Origin: an uncultured Erysipelotrichaceae bacterium
GTDB lineage: Bacteria > Bacillota_I > Bacilli_A > RFN20 > CAG-826
Length of the DNA: 47,969 nt
Direction of reading: 5' to 3'
Assembly (NCBI GenBank): GCA_902803375.1
Contig: CADCPN010000023.1
Coordinates: 1-47,969 of the forward strand
Positions within the stretch are counted from its first letter, which is position 1. Every line of letters starts with the position of its first letter. Under the pieces are notes generated by a model. That model made no database searches. It saw only the letters and a program-made list of their open reading frames with translations, and was not told where the DNA came from. The translations under genes and the position numbers were made by a program. Shown here piece by piece: positions 24,475 through 33,383 of this stretch.

Positions 24475-26163
24475 ATGGATGCCAAGATCATCAACATCGG
24501 CCGCTCCTATAAGGAAGAATTCGACGCGGTCGTGCAGCTAGTTTCCAATAACGCCTTAGACGGCTCTATTTCCTATAACGCCTCCAATAAGGCCATACTC
24601 GATTCCAATGCGGGCATTTGCTTCCGCTACGACGAGTCCTCTCTCGTCGCAGGATATGAAAACGACGAACCTAGCTTCACTAGTCACGGCGCTTCCTGGT
24701 TTTTGGGACTACGGGGAGAGAAAGTAGAGGAAGACGAGTCCATGATCTGGGAACGCTTCCTCAACAAGGTCGCCTCCCTCTATCACCGCAAATACTCCTT
24801 CATCGAGTATGACTTATCCAAAAAGGCCGATATGCCTCTTACCGATGCGCTTCGCGACAAGATGGACCGCATCAATAAGGGCCTGCTTTCCCCCGAAATC
24901 GCCAATAAGCTAGTTAGAGAAGAGAACCCAGCCGCCTCCCTCGATGAGCTGCTCGATTATATCTACGCCATCAACGTCAAAGTCAAAGTCGAGGATGAGA
25001 AGCCTATCGTTGGCACCCTCTATTTTAGGCGGCTCTCCCATAATCGCCTGCAGATAATGAATTACCATGCCGCTAAGCCGATCTCCGACTTCCTTAACGC
25101 GGAGAACCCCAAAAACGAGGACGTGGTGCTAGGCTCTGTGGATAATGATGAGAAAGAGATGATCTTCTCTTCGCTTAAGTCTTTCTTAACCAAAGCCGAG
25201 GATAAGCAGAAGAGCGTCTATAACTTCAATGACTATATCCTTTATGAAGAGAGCAAATCCTCTTCTTCTGGCTGGGGCTACATCTATAACAAATGCATCG
25301 TAAACGGCCCGATCTCAGATACCATCACCCTTCATGTCAGGGAAGTGACGGTATTGGGCATCATGTTCATCAAGTGGCGTAACCGCGTCGTGGATTATTC
25401 TTATCTCGGCCGTAGAGTGCTTCGTTATCGGATCCTTTGCTTTGGCAACGAGCCTACCCTTTCGCTGCGCTGCCTCTGCTGTGACTGCAAAGATGACCTC
25501 ATACTCGAGGATAAGGCCTTGGCTTATGGAGAAGGTGGGGAAGTGACCATGCTTCCTTTAGATCTCTCCCGCGCCGATCTAGGCCTAACGCCAACGGAAA
25601 GAAAGAATACCTTACTCGCCAAAGACCACCTTATCCGCAACGCCATCAGCCCCTATTGCAAGGATTGCGATAGGCTAAATTGCCGCAAGGAGCTTCTCGA
25701 TGTCGGCAAAGAAGGGCATCCGCTACTCGTCTGCGAGAATTGCCCTTACCCCTATGTTGTCTATCATAGCTATGGCAAGAAAGCCGCCTTTGCCAAAAAC
25801 CTTGTCCTATCTGAAAATAGCCTAGACCTCGTGGAAGGAAGGCAAGGCACCTGCAGCTGCTGCGCCCGGCGCTTTGAGGATAAGGAACTGCATAACGGCC
25901 GCTGCGAATTCTGCCTTTCCGCCGAACGCGTTGCCACTGGCAATCCTGATTCAGCGGAAGCAATAGAAGCCAGGAAGCTCTATCGCCGCTACCATGACCT
26001 ACTGCCATTACATAGGCGAAGCAATGTTTCCCATAAGCGCAAGTATGCCTTCGAGAACGAGACCACGATCCTCTTCTACGTGGGCAAGCATTCCTATGTC
26101 TTCGATAAGAAATCCATCGTTGATGATGGCTTCATCCCTTCGCCAAAGAAAGTGAAGAACTAA
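24475..26163 (+). CDS. unknown protein with multiple C-terminal cysteine clusters
   Basis: I do not recognise this family. From ATG 24475 it has 562 residues. That start is chosen because GGGGGAG (24461-24467) lies seven bases before it, while the longer frame from 24445 would overlap the helicase gene and lacks a site. The first 340 residues look globular mixed alpha/beta. The rest carries Cys pairs (LRCLCCDC, YCKDCDRLNC, VCENC, CSCC, CEFC) typical of zinc binding, like the helicase encoded just upstream. Shared zinc clusters and adjacency suggest the two proteins act together (inference). Confidence 0.6.
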   Translation: MDAKIINIGRSYKEEFDAVVQLVSNNALDGSISYNASNKAILDSNAGICFRYDESSLVAGYENDEPSFTSHGASWFLGLRGEKVEEDESMIWERFLNKVASLYHRKYSFIEYDLSKKADMPLTDALRDKMDRINKGLLSPEIANKLVREENPAASLDELLDYIYAINVKVKVEDEKPIVGTLYFRRLSHNRLQIMNYHAAKPISDFLNAENPKNEDVVLGSVDNDEKEMIFSSLKSFLTKAEDKQKSVYNFNDYILYEESKSSSSGWGYIYNKCIVNGPISDTITLHVREVTVLGIMFIKWRNRVVDYSYLGRRVLRYRILCFGNEPTLSLRCLCCDCKDDLILEDKALAYGEGGEVTMLPLDLSRADLGLTPTERKNTLLAKDHLIRNAISPYCKDCDRLNCRKELLDVGKEGHPLLVCENCPYPYVVYHSYGKKAAFAKNLVLSENSLDLVEGRQGTCSCCARRFEDKELHNGRCEFCLSAERVATGNPDSAEAIEARKLYRRYHDLLPLHRRSNVSHKRKYAFENETTILFYVGKHSYVFDKKSIVDDGFIPSPKKVKN

Positions 26164-26184
26164 AGAAAGGAGGAAAGATAAGCT

Positions 26185-29100
26185 ATGAATAACGTAAAGC
26201 GCGATCCCAGCAGGAAAGGCCGCTATGCCTTCTTGCATCTAACCGACTCCAAGGCGCCGATCTATATCTGCGTATTGCTTTCTTTGCTTTGCAACGTCAC
26301 CTTGGCCACCAAGTTTTTCCTTGGCAACTACGAAGCCTCCTATGGCGTCTATTCGGTGGTGAGTGCCCTGATCGACCTCATCTTCTTAATCCTATTCCAT
26401 TTCTCCAACATGAGGTTCCGCTACGCCTTCATCGAGGCGGTGGCTTACGCATTGATTAGCCTCCTCGCCGCTAGCGTTCCCATCGCCCTATATAACCCCT
26501 TCGCCAAAACCAATATCTTCACCACCAGCATGTCGATATTGACTATCCTCACCCACTTCGCCGCCGCAATGCTTGTCGTCATTATCGCTAGGCTTTCTGG
26601 CAAATATGAGGACAAAGGCGCCCAAAATGCCTCTTATGCCTGCGCCTCTTTGTCTTTGGTATCGCTAGGCGTATTGCTCTATTTCACTTTCTCCGCCGGC
26701 TATTTTGGCCAGGGTAATGGCAGAAACCTCATCCTTAACCGCCTTGATGATGGCAGCTATGAAGTCGTAGGCATCATCAAAGGCCCAGGAGCAAGCGTAG
26801 AGGTCAAAGACTATGGCGGCAAGAAGATCTCCGCGATCGACGCTTCTGTCTTTGCTGCCGATGACGTCTCTTCCATCCGCTTTGATAAGCATCTAGAGAT
26901 CAAAAACCCCGAGAAGCTAGATAACGCCAATCCCCTTCTTGTCGTCGAAGGAGAGTATGAGGTCATCTCCGCCTATCGGGAGGACTTCTTTAAGGAGGCC
27001 GCCATCTCCCCTTCGCCAAAAGGCGCTTTGTCTTTGGCCAATAACGTCGGCTACCTCGACGCGGAGAGATCTTTTGTCCACTTCGCCTATGATGAGGAGG
27101 CTTTCTCTACTCTATATAAGAGCAATAACTTGCTCCTTGATCTAGTCGGCGAGAAAGGCGAGGCAATGCAGCAGATGCAGGGGTATGTGGATGATTTCGA
27201 GAAGAACCCCTATGGCAAAGATTTCCTGCTAAGCGATTCTTCCATCGTCGATAGCTACCTTGCCAACAAGAAGAAGGTCCTCTATTCGGATTCTGACCTC
27301 ATTTCTTATCTAGATGGGAAGAAGCAACTATCCAAAAATGAGAGCACCCTCTCCTTTGATTTGGCCCTAAAAGACGTCTATCTCGTTTCTTTCGAAGAGA
27401 GCAACGACTCCCTTTATCCTCTTGAAAGAGGCCTCGCCAAGAATGAGGCCGCCCTTTCAAAAGGCAGATACGTGCTTGAGATTAGCCATGGTAGCGGCTT
27501 CCCATATGAAGACTATGCCCGTTTCGATATGGGTGCCCTTCTATCCGAATTCGATGGCTATGCCTCTAGAGAAGGCTTCGACTTCGCCTTTGTGAGCAAT
27601 GGCAAAAACATTACATCGCTGACCCCCTCTTCCTTCGTGGATAACAAAATCTCCTTAAAACCGACCTGGTCCATCCGCTCTCCTTCTTTTGACCTATATG
27701 ACAAAGAGAAAAACTTTCGCTACACCTATGGCGAACAAGGCCATTTCGAAGCGGTCATCGGCAAAGAGAACGTCTATGACGACGTCTTTGACTACGAGCT
27801 GTCCTGGTACCTCAATGACGAGGAAAGCCATTCCTTAAGCGATGCAATTAACTATGATTCCCGCGTCTTGCTGCCTAGCGATTCCAAAGTCTCCGTCTTT
27901 TTGCGCATCAGCTCTTCCAAGAGTTCGCTAACCGCGGTTATCCCTGTTTGCAAAACACTTTATGTCGCCAAAAAGACCTTAGGCGTAGAAGCCTTTTTGG
28001 GATCTAACGTCTATACCTCCTATGACATCAAAATGAACGTAAGCCTTTTTGGAGGCGTTGGAGACGATGATTTGTCTTGCTTCTCCTTGACGGTCACTAA
28101 CCTAGACAAATCTTCTTCCTCTACTTTTGATAACCCTATGGAGGCGAGCGTCAAAAACGCGGGCACCTATAGTCTCGCCATCACCCTTTCTAGAGAGCTT
28201 TCTAAGCTCTATGTGGTGGATGCCCGCGCCTCCTCTTCCCGTTACGTCATTAGCCGTTATGAGCTGAAAGATGCCTGGGAAGGCGCGGAAAGCTCCTTTA
28301 CCTATAACGGGCAGAAGCACTCGCCTGCCGCCAATATCGTCCCTCTTAAAGGAGATAGCCTTTCCGATGTCTTTGATCCATCTAATGGCTACCGCTATAC
28401 CCAAAACGGAGCCTCCGTTCCTTCTCCGATCCACGGAGGGGAGTACTGCGCTAGCCTCGTTTTCAAAAACGATAACTACTTTGCCTCCCCCTTCTTTTTC
28501 TCCATCCTCAAGAAAAAGGTGTTCGTGAACTATGAGCCCACGGATTCCTTCGTCTATAACGGAGAGAAGCAGTCTCCTAAAGTCGCCTCCATCGATGGCT
28601 TTCTTCCTGGAGAAGAGGTAAATATTACTTATGCCGGCACTAGCTACATCGATGTCGGCTCCTACAGAATCGTCGCTTCTTTGGCTTCTTCCGATTACGA
28701 GCTAGATAAAGATTCCGGCGTTATGGATTTCTCCATCACCCCGCTTCATCTAGACATCAAAGTCAACGATGCCTCCTCTACCTATGGAGAGATAGCCTCG
28801 CCCTTATCCTTTGCCTATATTAGCAGCGCCAAGCTTCTCGATAGAGACGGCGACTGCATCAAGCTTTATGTTGATGGCGCCTCCTTCCCTCTAGCCGAGG
28901 CGGGGGAATATGAGATCTTGGCTAGATGCCTCTCCTCTAACTATGACATTTCAGACTATCACGCTGGCGCCTATACCATCCGCAAAAGAGAGGTGGAAGC
29001 AAAGGAAGATGACAATGTCTATTTCACCTATGATGGCACCGATCAGTCCTCTTCCTTAAGCGAAAAATTCTATTTCATCGACCAGCTTGGTCAGAGACAT

Positions 29101-30015
29101 CCTTTATCCGTTGACGTCAAAAAAGAATTCAAAGATGCCGGCAATTACGCCTACACCCTTTCCTTAAAAGACTCTGACGCGAAGAACTATCTTCTCACTG
29201 GCAATCTTTCCGGCTACGTCAATATGCGAAAGAAGACGCTACCCGTCTCTTCTTCCAGCAAGAGTTTCACCTATAACGGATTAGACCAAAGTTCAGCGTT
29301 AGATGAGTATTATTTCGTCTTCATCAACGGGACGAAAATCTACTTGGAAGCCACGCCTATCGAGTCTTTTGTTAACGCAGGCGACTATCAGATCAAATTG
29401 GCGTTGCCGCTAGAGTTCTCCGCTAACTACTCCCCCTCTATCTCTTTCGCTAGAGTTTCGATATCTAAGGCCGGTATCGCCATCACTTGGGAGGACGTAA
29501 CCCTTACCTATAATGGCCTTGACCAGTCTTCCAGTATAAATGGCAAAGCGAGCTTCTCCGATGTCTTTGGCAATAAACAGCTTGTGAATGTCACCGTTGA
29601 CGCTGACGTCGTCGACGCTTCTTCCTATGTCTTCTCCGCATTGCTAAGCGAAGAGCAAGCCCAAAACTATGTCGTTTCCTCCCATAAGACCCACGCTTAT
29701 GTCATTAACCCCCTGAATGTTGACGTATTCTGGAATGAAAAGGAGTTCTACTATACCGGCGAAGTCTTGAAGATCAGCTCCCCTTTTTATGTCGATGCCT
29801 TTGGCAAACGCCAATATCTCTCCGTCACCTTCGATAAGCCCTTTAAGGAGGTGGGGACCTATGTGGCGAAGGCTAGCTTTGCTTCTGCAAAAGAGGCGCA
29901 GAACTATCGTCTGAATAACCCCACCCACGAATATCAGATACTGGAGGAAAGGCAGGAGGAGATTGCCGCCCCCAAGGCAATAAAGCCATCTTCCAAGCAG
30001 GAGGAAGAGCAATGA
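26185..30015 (+). CDS. giant membrane-anchored surface protein with MBG-like repeats
   Basis: 1276 residues. A basic N-terminus is followed by about five membrane helices (residues 25-165), which would place the remaining 1100 residues outside the cell. The outer part starts with a short segment resembling bacterial LRR_5 (GKKISAIDASVFAADDVSSI), then a large middle region. From about 690 it has some seven tandem domains marked by F(T/V)YNG, TYDGTDQSS or TYNGLDQSS and ending in DAGNY or NAGDY, the signature of MBG (mostly beta-grasp) domains of surface proteins. No LPXTG motif. AAAGGAGG supports the start. It physically links a cytosolic ATPase operon to the cell surface, an unusual combination. 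Confidence 0.7.
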   Translation: MNNVKRDPSRKGRYAFLHLTDSKAPIYICVLLSLLCNVTLATKFFLGNYEASYGVYSVVSALIDLIFLILFHFSNMRFRYAFIEAVAYALISLLAASVPIALYNPFAKTNIFTTSMSILTILTHFAAAMLVVIIARLSGKYEDKGAQNASYACASLSLVSLGVLLYFTFSAGYFGQGNGRNLILNRLDDGSYEVVGIIKGPGASVEVKDYGGKKISAIDASVFAADDVSSIRFDKHLEIKNPEKLDNANPLLVVEGEYEVISAYREDFFKEAAISPSPKGALSLANNVGYLDAERSFVHFAYDEEAFSTLYKSNNLLLDLVGEKGEAMQQMQGYVDDFEKNPYGKDFLLSDSSIVDSYLANKKKVLYSDSDLISYLDGKKQLSKNESTLSFDLALKDVYLVSFEESNDSLYPLERGLAKNEAALSKGRYVLEISHGSGFPYEDYARFDMGALLSEFDGYASREGFDFAFVSNGKNITSLTPSSFVDNKISLKPTWSIRSPSFDLYDKEKNFRYTYGEQGHFEAVIGKENVYDDVFDYELSWYLNDEESHSLSDAINYDSRVLLPSDSKVSVFLRISSSKSSLTAVIPVCKTLYVAKKTLGVEAFLGSNVYTSYDIKMNVSLFGGVGDDDLSCFSLTVTNLDKSSSSTFDNPMEASVKNAGTYSLAITLSRELSKLYVVDARASSSRYVISRYELKDAWEGAESSFTYNGQKHSPAANIVPLKGDSLSDVFDPSNGYRYTQNGASVPSPIHGGEYCASLVFKNDNYFASPFFFSILKKKVFVNYEPTDSFVYNGEKQSPKVASIDGFLPGEEVNITYAGTSYIDVGSYRIVASLASSDYELDKDSGVMDFSITPLHLDIKVNDASSTYGEIASPLSFAYISSAKLLDRDGDCIKLYVDGASFPLAEAGEYEILARCLSSNYDISDYHAGAYTIRKREVEAKEDDNVYFTYDGTDQSSSLSEKFYFIDQLGQRHPLSVDVKKEFKDAGNYAYTLSLKDSDAKNYLLTGNLSGYVNMRKKTLPVSSSSKSFTYNGLDQSSALDEYYFVFINGTKIYLEATPIESFVNAGDYQIKLALPLEFSANYSPSISFARVSISKAGIAITWEDVTLTYNGLDQSSSINGKASFSDVFGNKQLVNVTVDADVVDASSYVFSALLSEEQAQNYVVSSHKTHAYVINPLNVDVFWNEKEFYYTGEVLKISSPFYVDAFGKRQYLSVTFDKPFKEVGTYVAKASFASAKEAQNYRLNNPTHEYQILEERQEEIAAPKAIKPSSKQEEEQ

Positions 30016-31166
30016 AGAACCTACTCACCTGCAGCCATTGCCATAAGAAATACGAGGAGCCCCTTATCCTCTATGATGGCAGGCGGGCCTGCCCGAAATG
30101 CTTGGCTGTCACTAGTAACGGCAATATCGATAAGAAGGCTTTTTGCCTAAGCAAGGAGAACCATGAGCTCTACGTCAGGGCCAAGGTGCTCTATTTGCAG
30201 ACTATCCTTGCCCTAGCAAAGGCCTCCTCGGCCAACGTCTTGGAAGAAAAAGATAAGAAAAGCCTTTCCGCCGCTTTTTCCTTTGCTAGGGAATCCTATG
30301 AAGAAGGCAACCCCGCTAGCGCCATCTTGCTTAGCTATCTCTACCGTTATGGCTTACTTTGCTTCCTAGGGATCAAATATAGCGATAAAGACCGCCTTGC
30401 CCTAGCGGGAAGCTACCTCGCCCAGGTATTGGATAACCCCGTAGTCGAAGATAGGGAAGGGCTACTAGACAAAGAGCCTTATCCAAAGCTAAGGGAAGTC
30501 GCCGCCTATGAGCTAAGCGCTTTGCTACACTCCTGCAAGAAGGATGGCATCCTCTTGGAGAAGGATGCCTATAACGCCTTCGTTAGGTCGCTTCATAGCT
30601 TTGACCCCGTCTTATATGGCGATTTCGCCCCGGTTGGCGGAAGCATGAGCAGCGACTTCGCGCTATTAGAATCCATCTTCCGGGAAGATAGCAAAGGCAA
30701 CCCGATCGGAACTCTCTCTGGCATCGATCAGGCGGGGCATAGGGCGCCTTTATTGATGGTGCTACGCCTAGAGAGTAAGAACCTAGAGAAGGTGCTGGAA
30801 GAGCAGTCCATCCCCTTCTTATCGCGAATCGCGAGAAAAGGCGACTCCAGGGTCCATTGCTATCTTTTCGCAGAGCTTGGCGGCTATCGCTTTGAGCTAC
30901 ATCGCTTCCAGGAGGACCTCTCTTCCTATACCAGCGAGAAATACGTCTACCTCTGCGTGGCTAACCTTTATGGCAAGCACGAGGCGAGCTACCGCGGCGT
31001 GAATAAGATCTCCGATTATGAAGAGACTTTATCCAGTATCGTCGAGATCGCCGATAGGAAAGAGAGGAGCTATATCTTCAGCGATGACGATCTCTCTTTC
31101 TTTAAGAAGAAAGGCAGAAAATTTAGTGATAAAATAGCAGCATTGAAAGACTCGCTGCAGGGCTAA
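30012..31166 (+). CDS. zinc-ribbon protein with helical-repeat-like body
   Basis: 384 residues; ATGA overlap with the surface-protein gene. The N-terminus holds a four-Cys zinc ribbon (CSHCHKKYEEPLILYDGRRACPKC, C7 to C34 region). The remainder is largely helical, with Sel1/TPR-like spacing in AFSFARESYEEGNPASAILLSYLYRYG (about 80-120), then a mixed region I cannot place. A zinc ribbon followed by helical repeats also occurs in the protein encoded at 40561-41961. Role unknown; an adaptor within the operon complex is possible. Confidence 0.6.
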   Translation: MKNLLTCSHCHKKYEEPLILYDGRRACPKCLAVTSNGNIDKKAFCLSKENHELYVRAKVLYLQTILALAKASSANVLEEKDKKSLSAAFSFARESYEEGNPASAILLSYLYRYGLLCFLGIKYSDKDRLALAGSYLAQVLDNPVVEDREGLLDKEPYPKLREVAAYELSALLHSCKKDGILLEKDAYNAFVRSLHSFDPVLYGDFAPVGGSMSSDFALLESIFREDSKGNPIGTLSGIDQAGHRAPLLMVLRLESKNLEKVLEEQSIPFLSRIARKGDSRVHCYLFAELGGYRFELHRFQEDLSSYTSEKYVYLCVANLYGKHEASYRGVNKISDYEETLSSIVEIADRKERSYIFSDDDLSFFKKKGRKFSDKIAALKDSLQG

Positions 31167-31179
31167 GAGGAGAACATAA

Positions 31180-32622
31180 ATGGATAAATTGGAATTTGTT
31201 ACGTCGGTGCTCGACACCAACGGATTTAAGTACAACGAGAAGATCAAGAAAGCCAAAGACTATGGCTTCGATTCCCGCATGCAGGAAGGGCTGTTCGAGC
31301 AGATCGTCGACGCCCTCTATGAGAATTGCCTCTATCTCCTTAACGTTGGCCAGAGTAAGAGCCTCCTGACCCTGATTGCTTCCTTAAGCGAGGAGGCCGT
31401 CGGCCTCACCGAGAAGGGCCTCCCCGAGAAGAAACAATTGAAGTCTAGAGACAAGATCAATGGTCTCCTTTCCGAAAGCAGCAGGTATAAATATTCCCCC
31501 AAAGAAGAAGAGAAGACGGCTAAGCGCAAAGTCCAAAATGACCTCCGCGCGTTGCAGCTATTCATTAACCGCGTCCTATCCACCCCGGAAGACCATACCC
31601 CTGCCGCAATCGCCGCGGCCAAGGAGATCAAGGAGGCCGTCCTAACTCTTTCCGCCAAAGCGGAGCAAATCCATGACCATTCCTCCAAGAAAGCCTGCGA
31701 ATATGCTGCCAAGATCGAAGCACTGCTCCAGGAAGCCTGCGACGACTACTCTTCTGGCATCATCTCCACCTCTAGCATCCCGACTCTAGATAAAGTCGGC
31801 AGATTGCTCGATGAATGGCTATCCCAGGTCAAAGCCGATTATGGCTTCACCGGCAAAGTCAAATTCGGCACCACCCCCGATGGGGAGCTCTCCATCGCCA
31901 AACTCGAAAGCGATTCGGCCTATCTCACCTCACTCAATGAGCTCCGCGCCAACATCGAGATCCAGATGAAGAAGCTGGAGTCTCTTGCCGACTCTGGCAA
32001 CATCGAGGCCCATGAGAAGTCCCTTAACCTCCAAAAAGAGAGGCTAAAGACGTTGGTAATCGCCGCCAAAGCTCATCCGACCACCTCGGCGATGGATGCC
32101 ATCCATAAGCAGCAGGAGCAGGTCAAGAAGGAAGAGGTCCTGCTTCAAAAAGCCAAAGACCGCCTCTTCAAGATCCAGGCTGGGCCTAGATACCGCACCC
32201 TCCTTAACATCGTCGACCTCATCAATGACATCGCCGCCTATGCCGATAACAAGGTGGCCCTAAGCTATATCCAGAAGTACTTCGAGGTCAAAGAGGCCTA
32301 TGCCTTCGTGAACCAGACCACTGCCGACCCCAATAAGATAGAGACTCTCCTCACCAAGTGGAGAGAGGTCAAGACCATCATCGACACCGCTGAGCGGCAA
32401 GCCGACAATAACCTCGACCTTATGGATTCCCTCCTCTCCGCCGCCTTCACCGAAGAAGAAATCGCCGTTACGGAAGAAAAGGGGAAGATCAGCCAGGATA
32501 ACCTCGATGAACTTGCCGCCCTCTCCGCCGAGCTTGGCCTAGATGAGAAGGATGGCGAAGAAAAAGAAGAGCCAGCGGAAGAAGAAAAAAACGAAGAAAC
32601 CCCGATGGACGTCATCGCCTAA
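31180..32622 (+). CDS. helical coiled-coil protein with acidic tail (possible ESCRT-III-like)
   Basis: 480 residues, nearly all predicted helix and charged, with heptad-like stretches (about 240-330: LNELRANIEIQMKKLESLAD, QQEQVKKEEVLLQKAKDRL). The tail from about 450 is very acidic (EEKEEPAEEEKNEE) and ends PMDVIA. No membrane segment or enzyme motif. Helical body plus acidic tail, placed two genes before a Vps4-like AAA ATPase, is the layout of ESCRT-III-type subunits, but I see no diagnostic motif, so this is a structural guess. An alternative is a generic AAA adaptor. GAGGAG precedes the ATG. Confidence 0.55.
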   Translation: MDKLEFVTSVLDTNGFKYNEKIKKAKDYGFDSRMQEGLFEQIVDALYENCLYLLNVGQSKSLLTLIASLSEEAVGLTEKGLPEKKQLKSRDKINGLLSESSRYKYSPKEEEKTAKRKVQNDLRALQLFINRVLSTPEDHTPAAIAAAKEIKEAVLTLSAKAEQIHDHSSKKACEYAAKIEALLQEACDDYSSGIISTSSIPTLDKVGRLLDEWLSQVKADYGFTGKVKFGTTPDGELSIAKLESDSAYLTSLNELRANIEIQMKKLESLADSGNIEAHEKSLNLQKERLKTLVIAAKAHPTTSAMDAIHKQQEQVKKEEVLLQKAKDRLFKIQAGPRYRTLLNIVDLINDIAAYADNKVALSYIQKYFEVKEAYAFVNQTTADPNKIETLLTKWREVKTIIDTAERQADNNLDLMDSLLSAAFTEEEIAVTEEKGKISQDNLDELAALSAELGLDEKDGEEKEEPAEEEKNEETPMDVIA

Positions 32623-32634
32623 GGAGATAGATAT

Positions 32635-33372
32635 ATGAAAGAGAAGCAGAAAAAAGCAGAAGTCGACCCATTCGCCGCGGCCATCGCCGCTGACCAAAAG
32701 CGGGTCAACCGCCAATTCCAGAAGAAGAAGTTCGACGAAAGGCGCAATCTCCTCCATTCCCGCAAGGATGAGATTCTCCTTAAGGGCAAAGCGGCCTTAG
32801 AACGCGCCAAAGCCCGCGATCCCAAGACCTATTACAAAGACGTCAACGTCGTGATGTTCTCTCAGCTTTTCCAGCTCTGCACCGAGATGGAGGAGGCCTT
32901 GGAGATGATCGACTCCGTCAACATCGCCATGGATTACCTCACCGAAGTCATGGGTTATATCGATGACATCATGCAGTCCTGGGACCTCTCCCTCGATGAG
33001 CAGACCGCCCATTCCTATGGCCTATTCTCCAGGTGGAGGACCAGAAGGAAGATTCGCAAGGCTAGACGCAACCAGAAGGGCCGCATGAAGGTCCTCACCA
33101 TGCGCATCAAGGCGATGTTTGAGTCCGTCGGCATGATGACTAGCGGCCTCTCTTCCGCCGTGAGTGACCTCACCTACACGGTCAATAAGCCAGTGAAGAT
33201 GAAGAAAGAGAAAGTCCGCAAGAATGAGGCGACCGGCCCTAGCCCCGCCGTGGTATCCTTCGAAAGCGCGTTAGCTCTAGAAGAAGGGGCCATAGCCCCC
33301 GCCGCGAAGAAAGAAGATGGCGGAGCTAACTTGGGCGCTGCCCCCTCTAGTTCCGACATCGATAACATCTAA
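32635..33372 (+). CDS. basic-to-acidic helical protein (possible ESCRT-III-like)
   Basis: 245 residues. A strongly basic N-terminal helix (RQFQKKKFDERRNLLHSRK) leads into a helical hairpin (about 45-125: QLFQLCTEMEEALEMIDSV, AMDYLTEVMGYIDDIMQSW), a second basic stretch (RWRTRRKIRKARRNQKGR), another helix, and a disordered Ala/Glu-rich tail ending SSSDIDNI. This basic-to-acidic all-helical plan and its position directly before the AAA ATPase recall CHMP/Snf7 proteins, whose C-terminal tails bind Vps4. Homology is not shown by any clear motif; a PspA-like or unrelated coiled coil is possible. AGGAG lies before the ATG. Confidence 0.55.
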   Translation: MKEKQKKAEVDPFAAAIAADQKRVNRQFQKKKFDERRNLLHSRKDEILLKGKAALERAKARDPKTYYKDVNVVMFSQLFQLCTEMEEALEMIDSVNIAMDYLTEVMGYIDDIMQSWDLSLDEQTAHSYGLFSRWRTRRKIRKARRNQKGRMKVLTMRIKAMFESVGMMTSGLSSAVSDLTYTVNKPVKMKKEKVRKNEATGPSPAVVSFESALALEEGAIAPAAKKEDGGANLGAAPSSSDIDNI

Positions 33373-33383
33373 AGGAGCAACCC

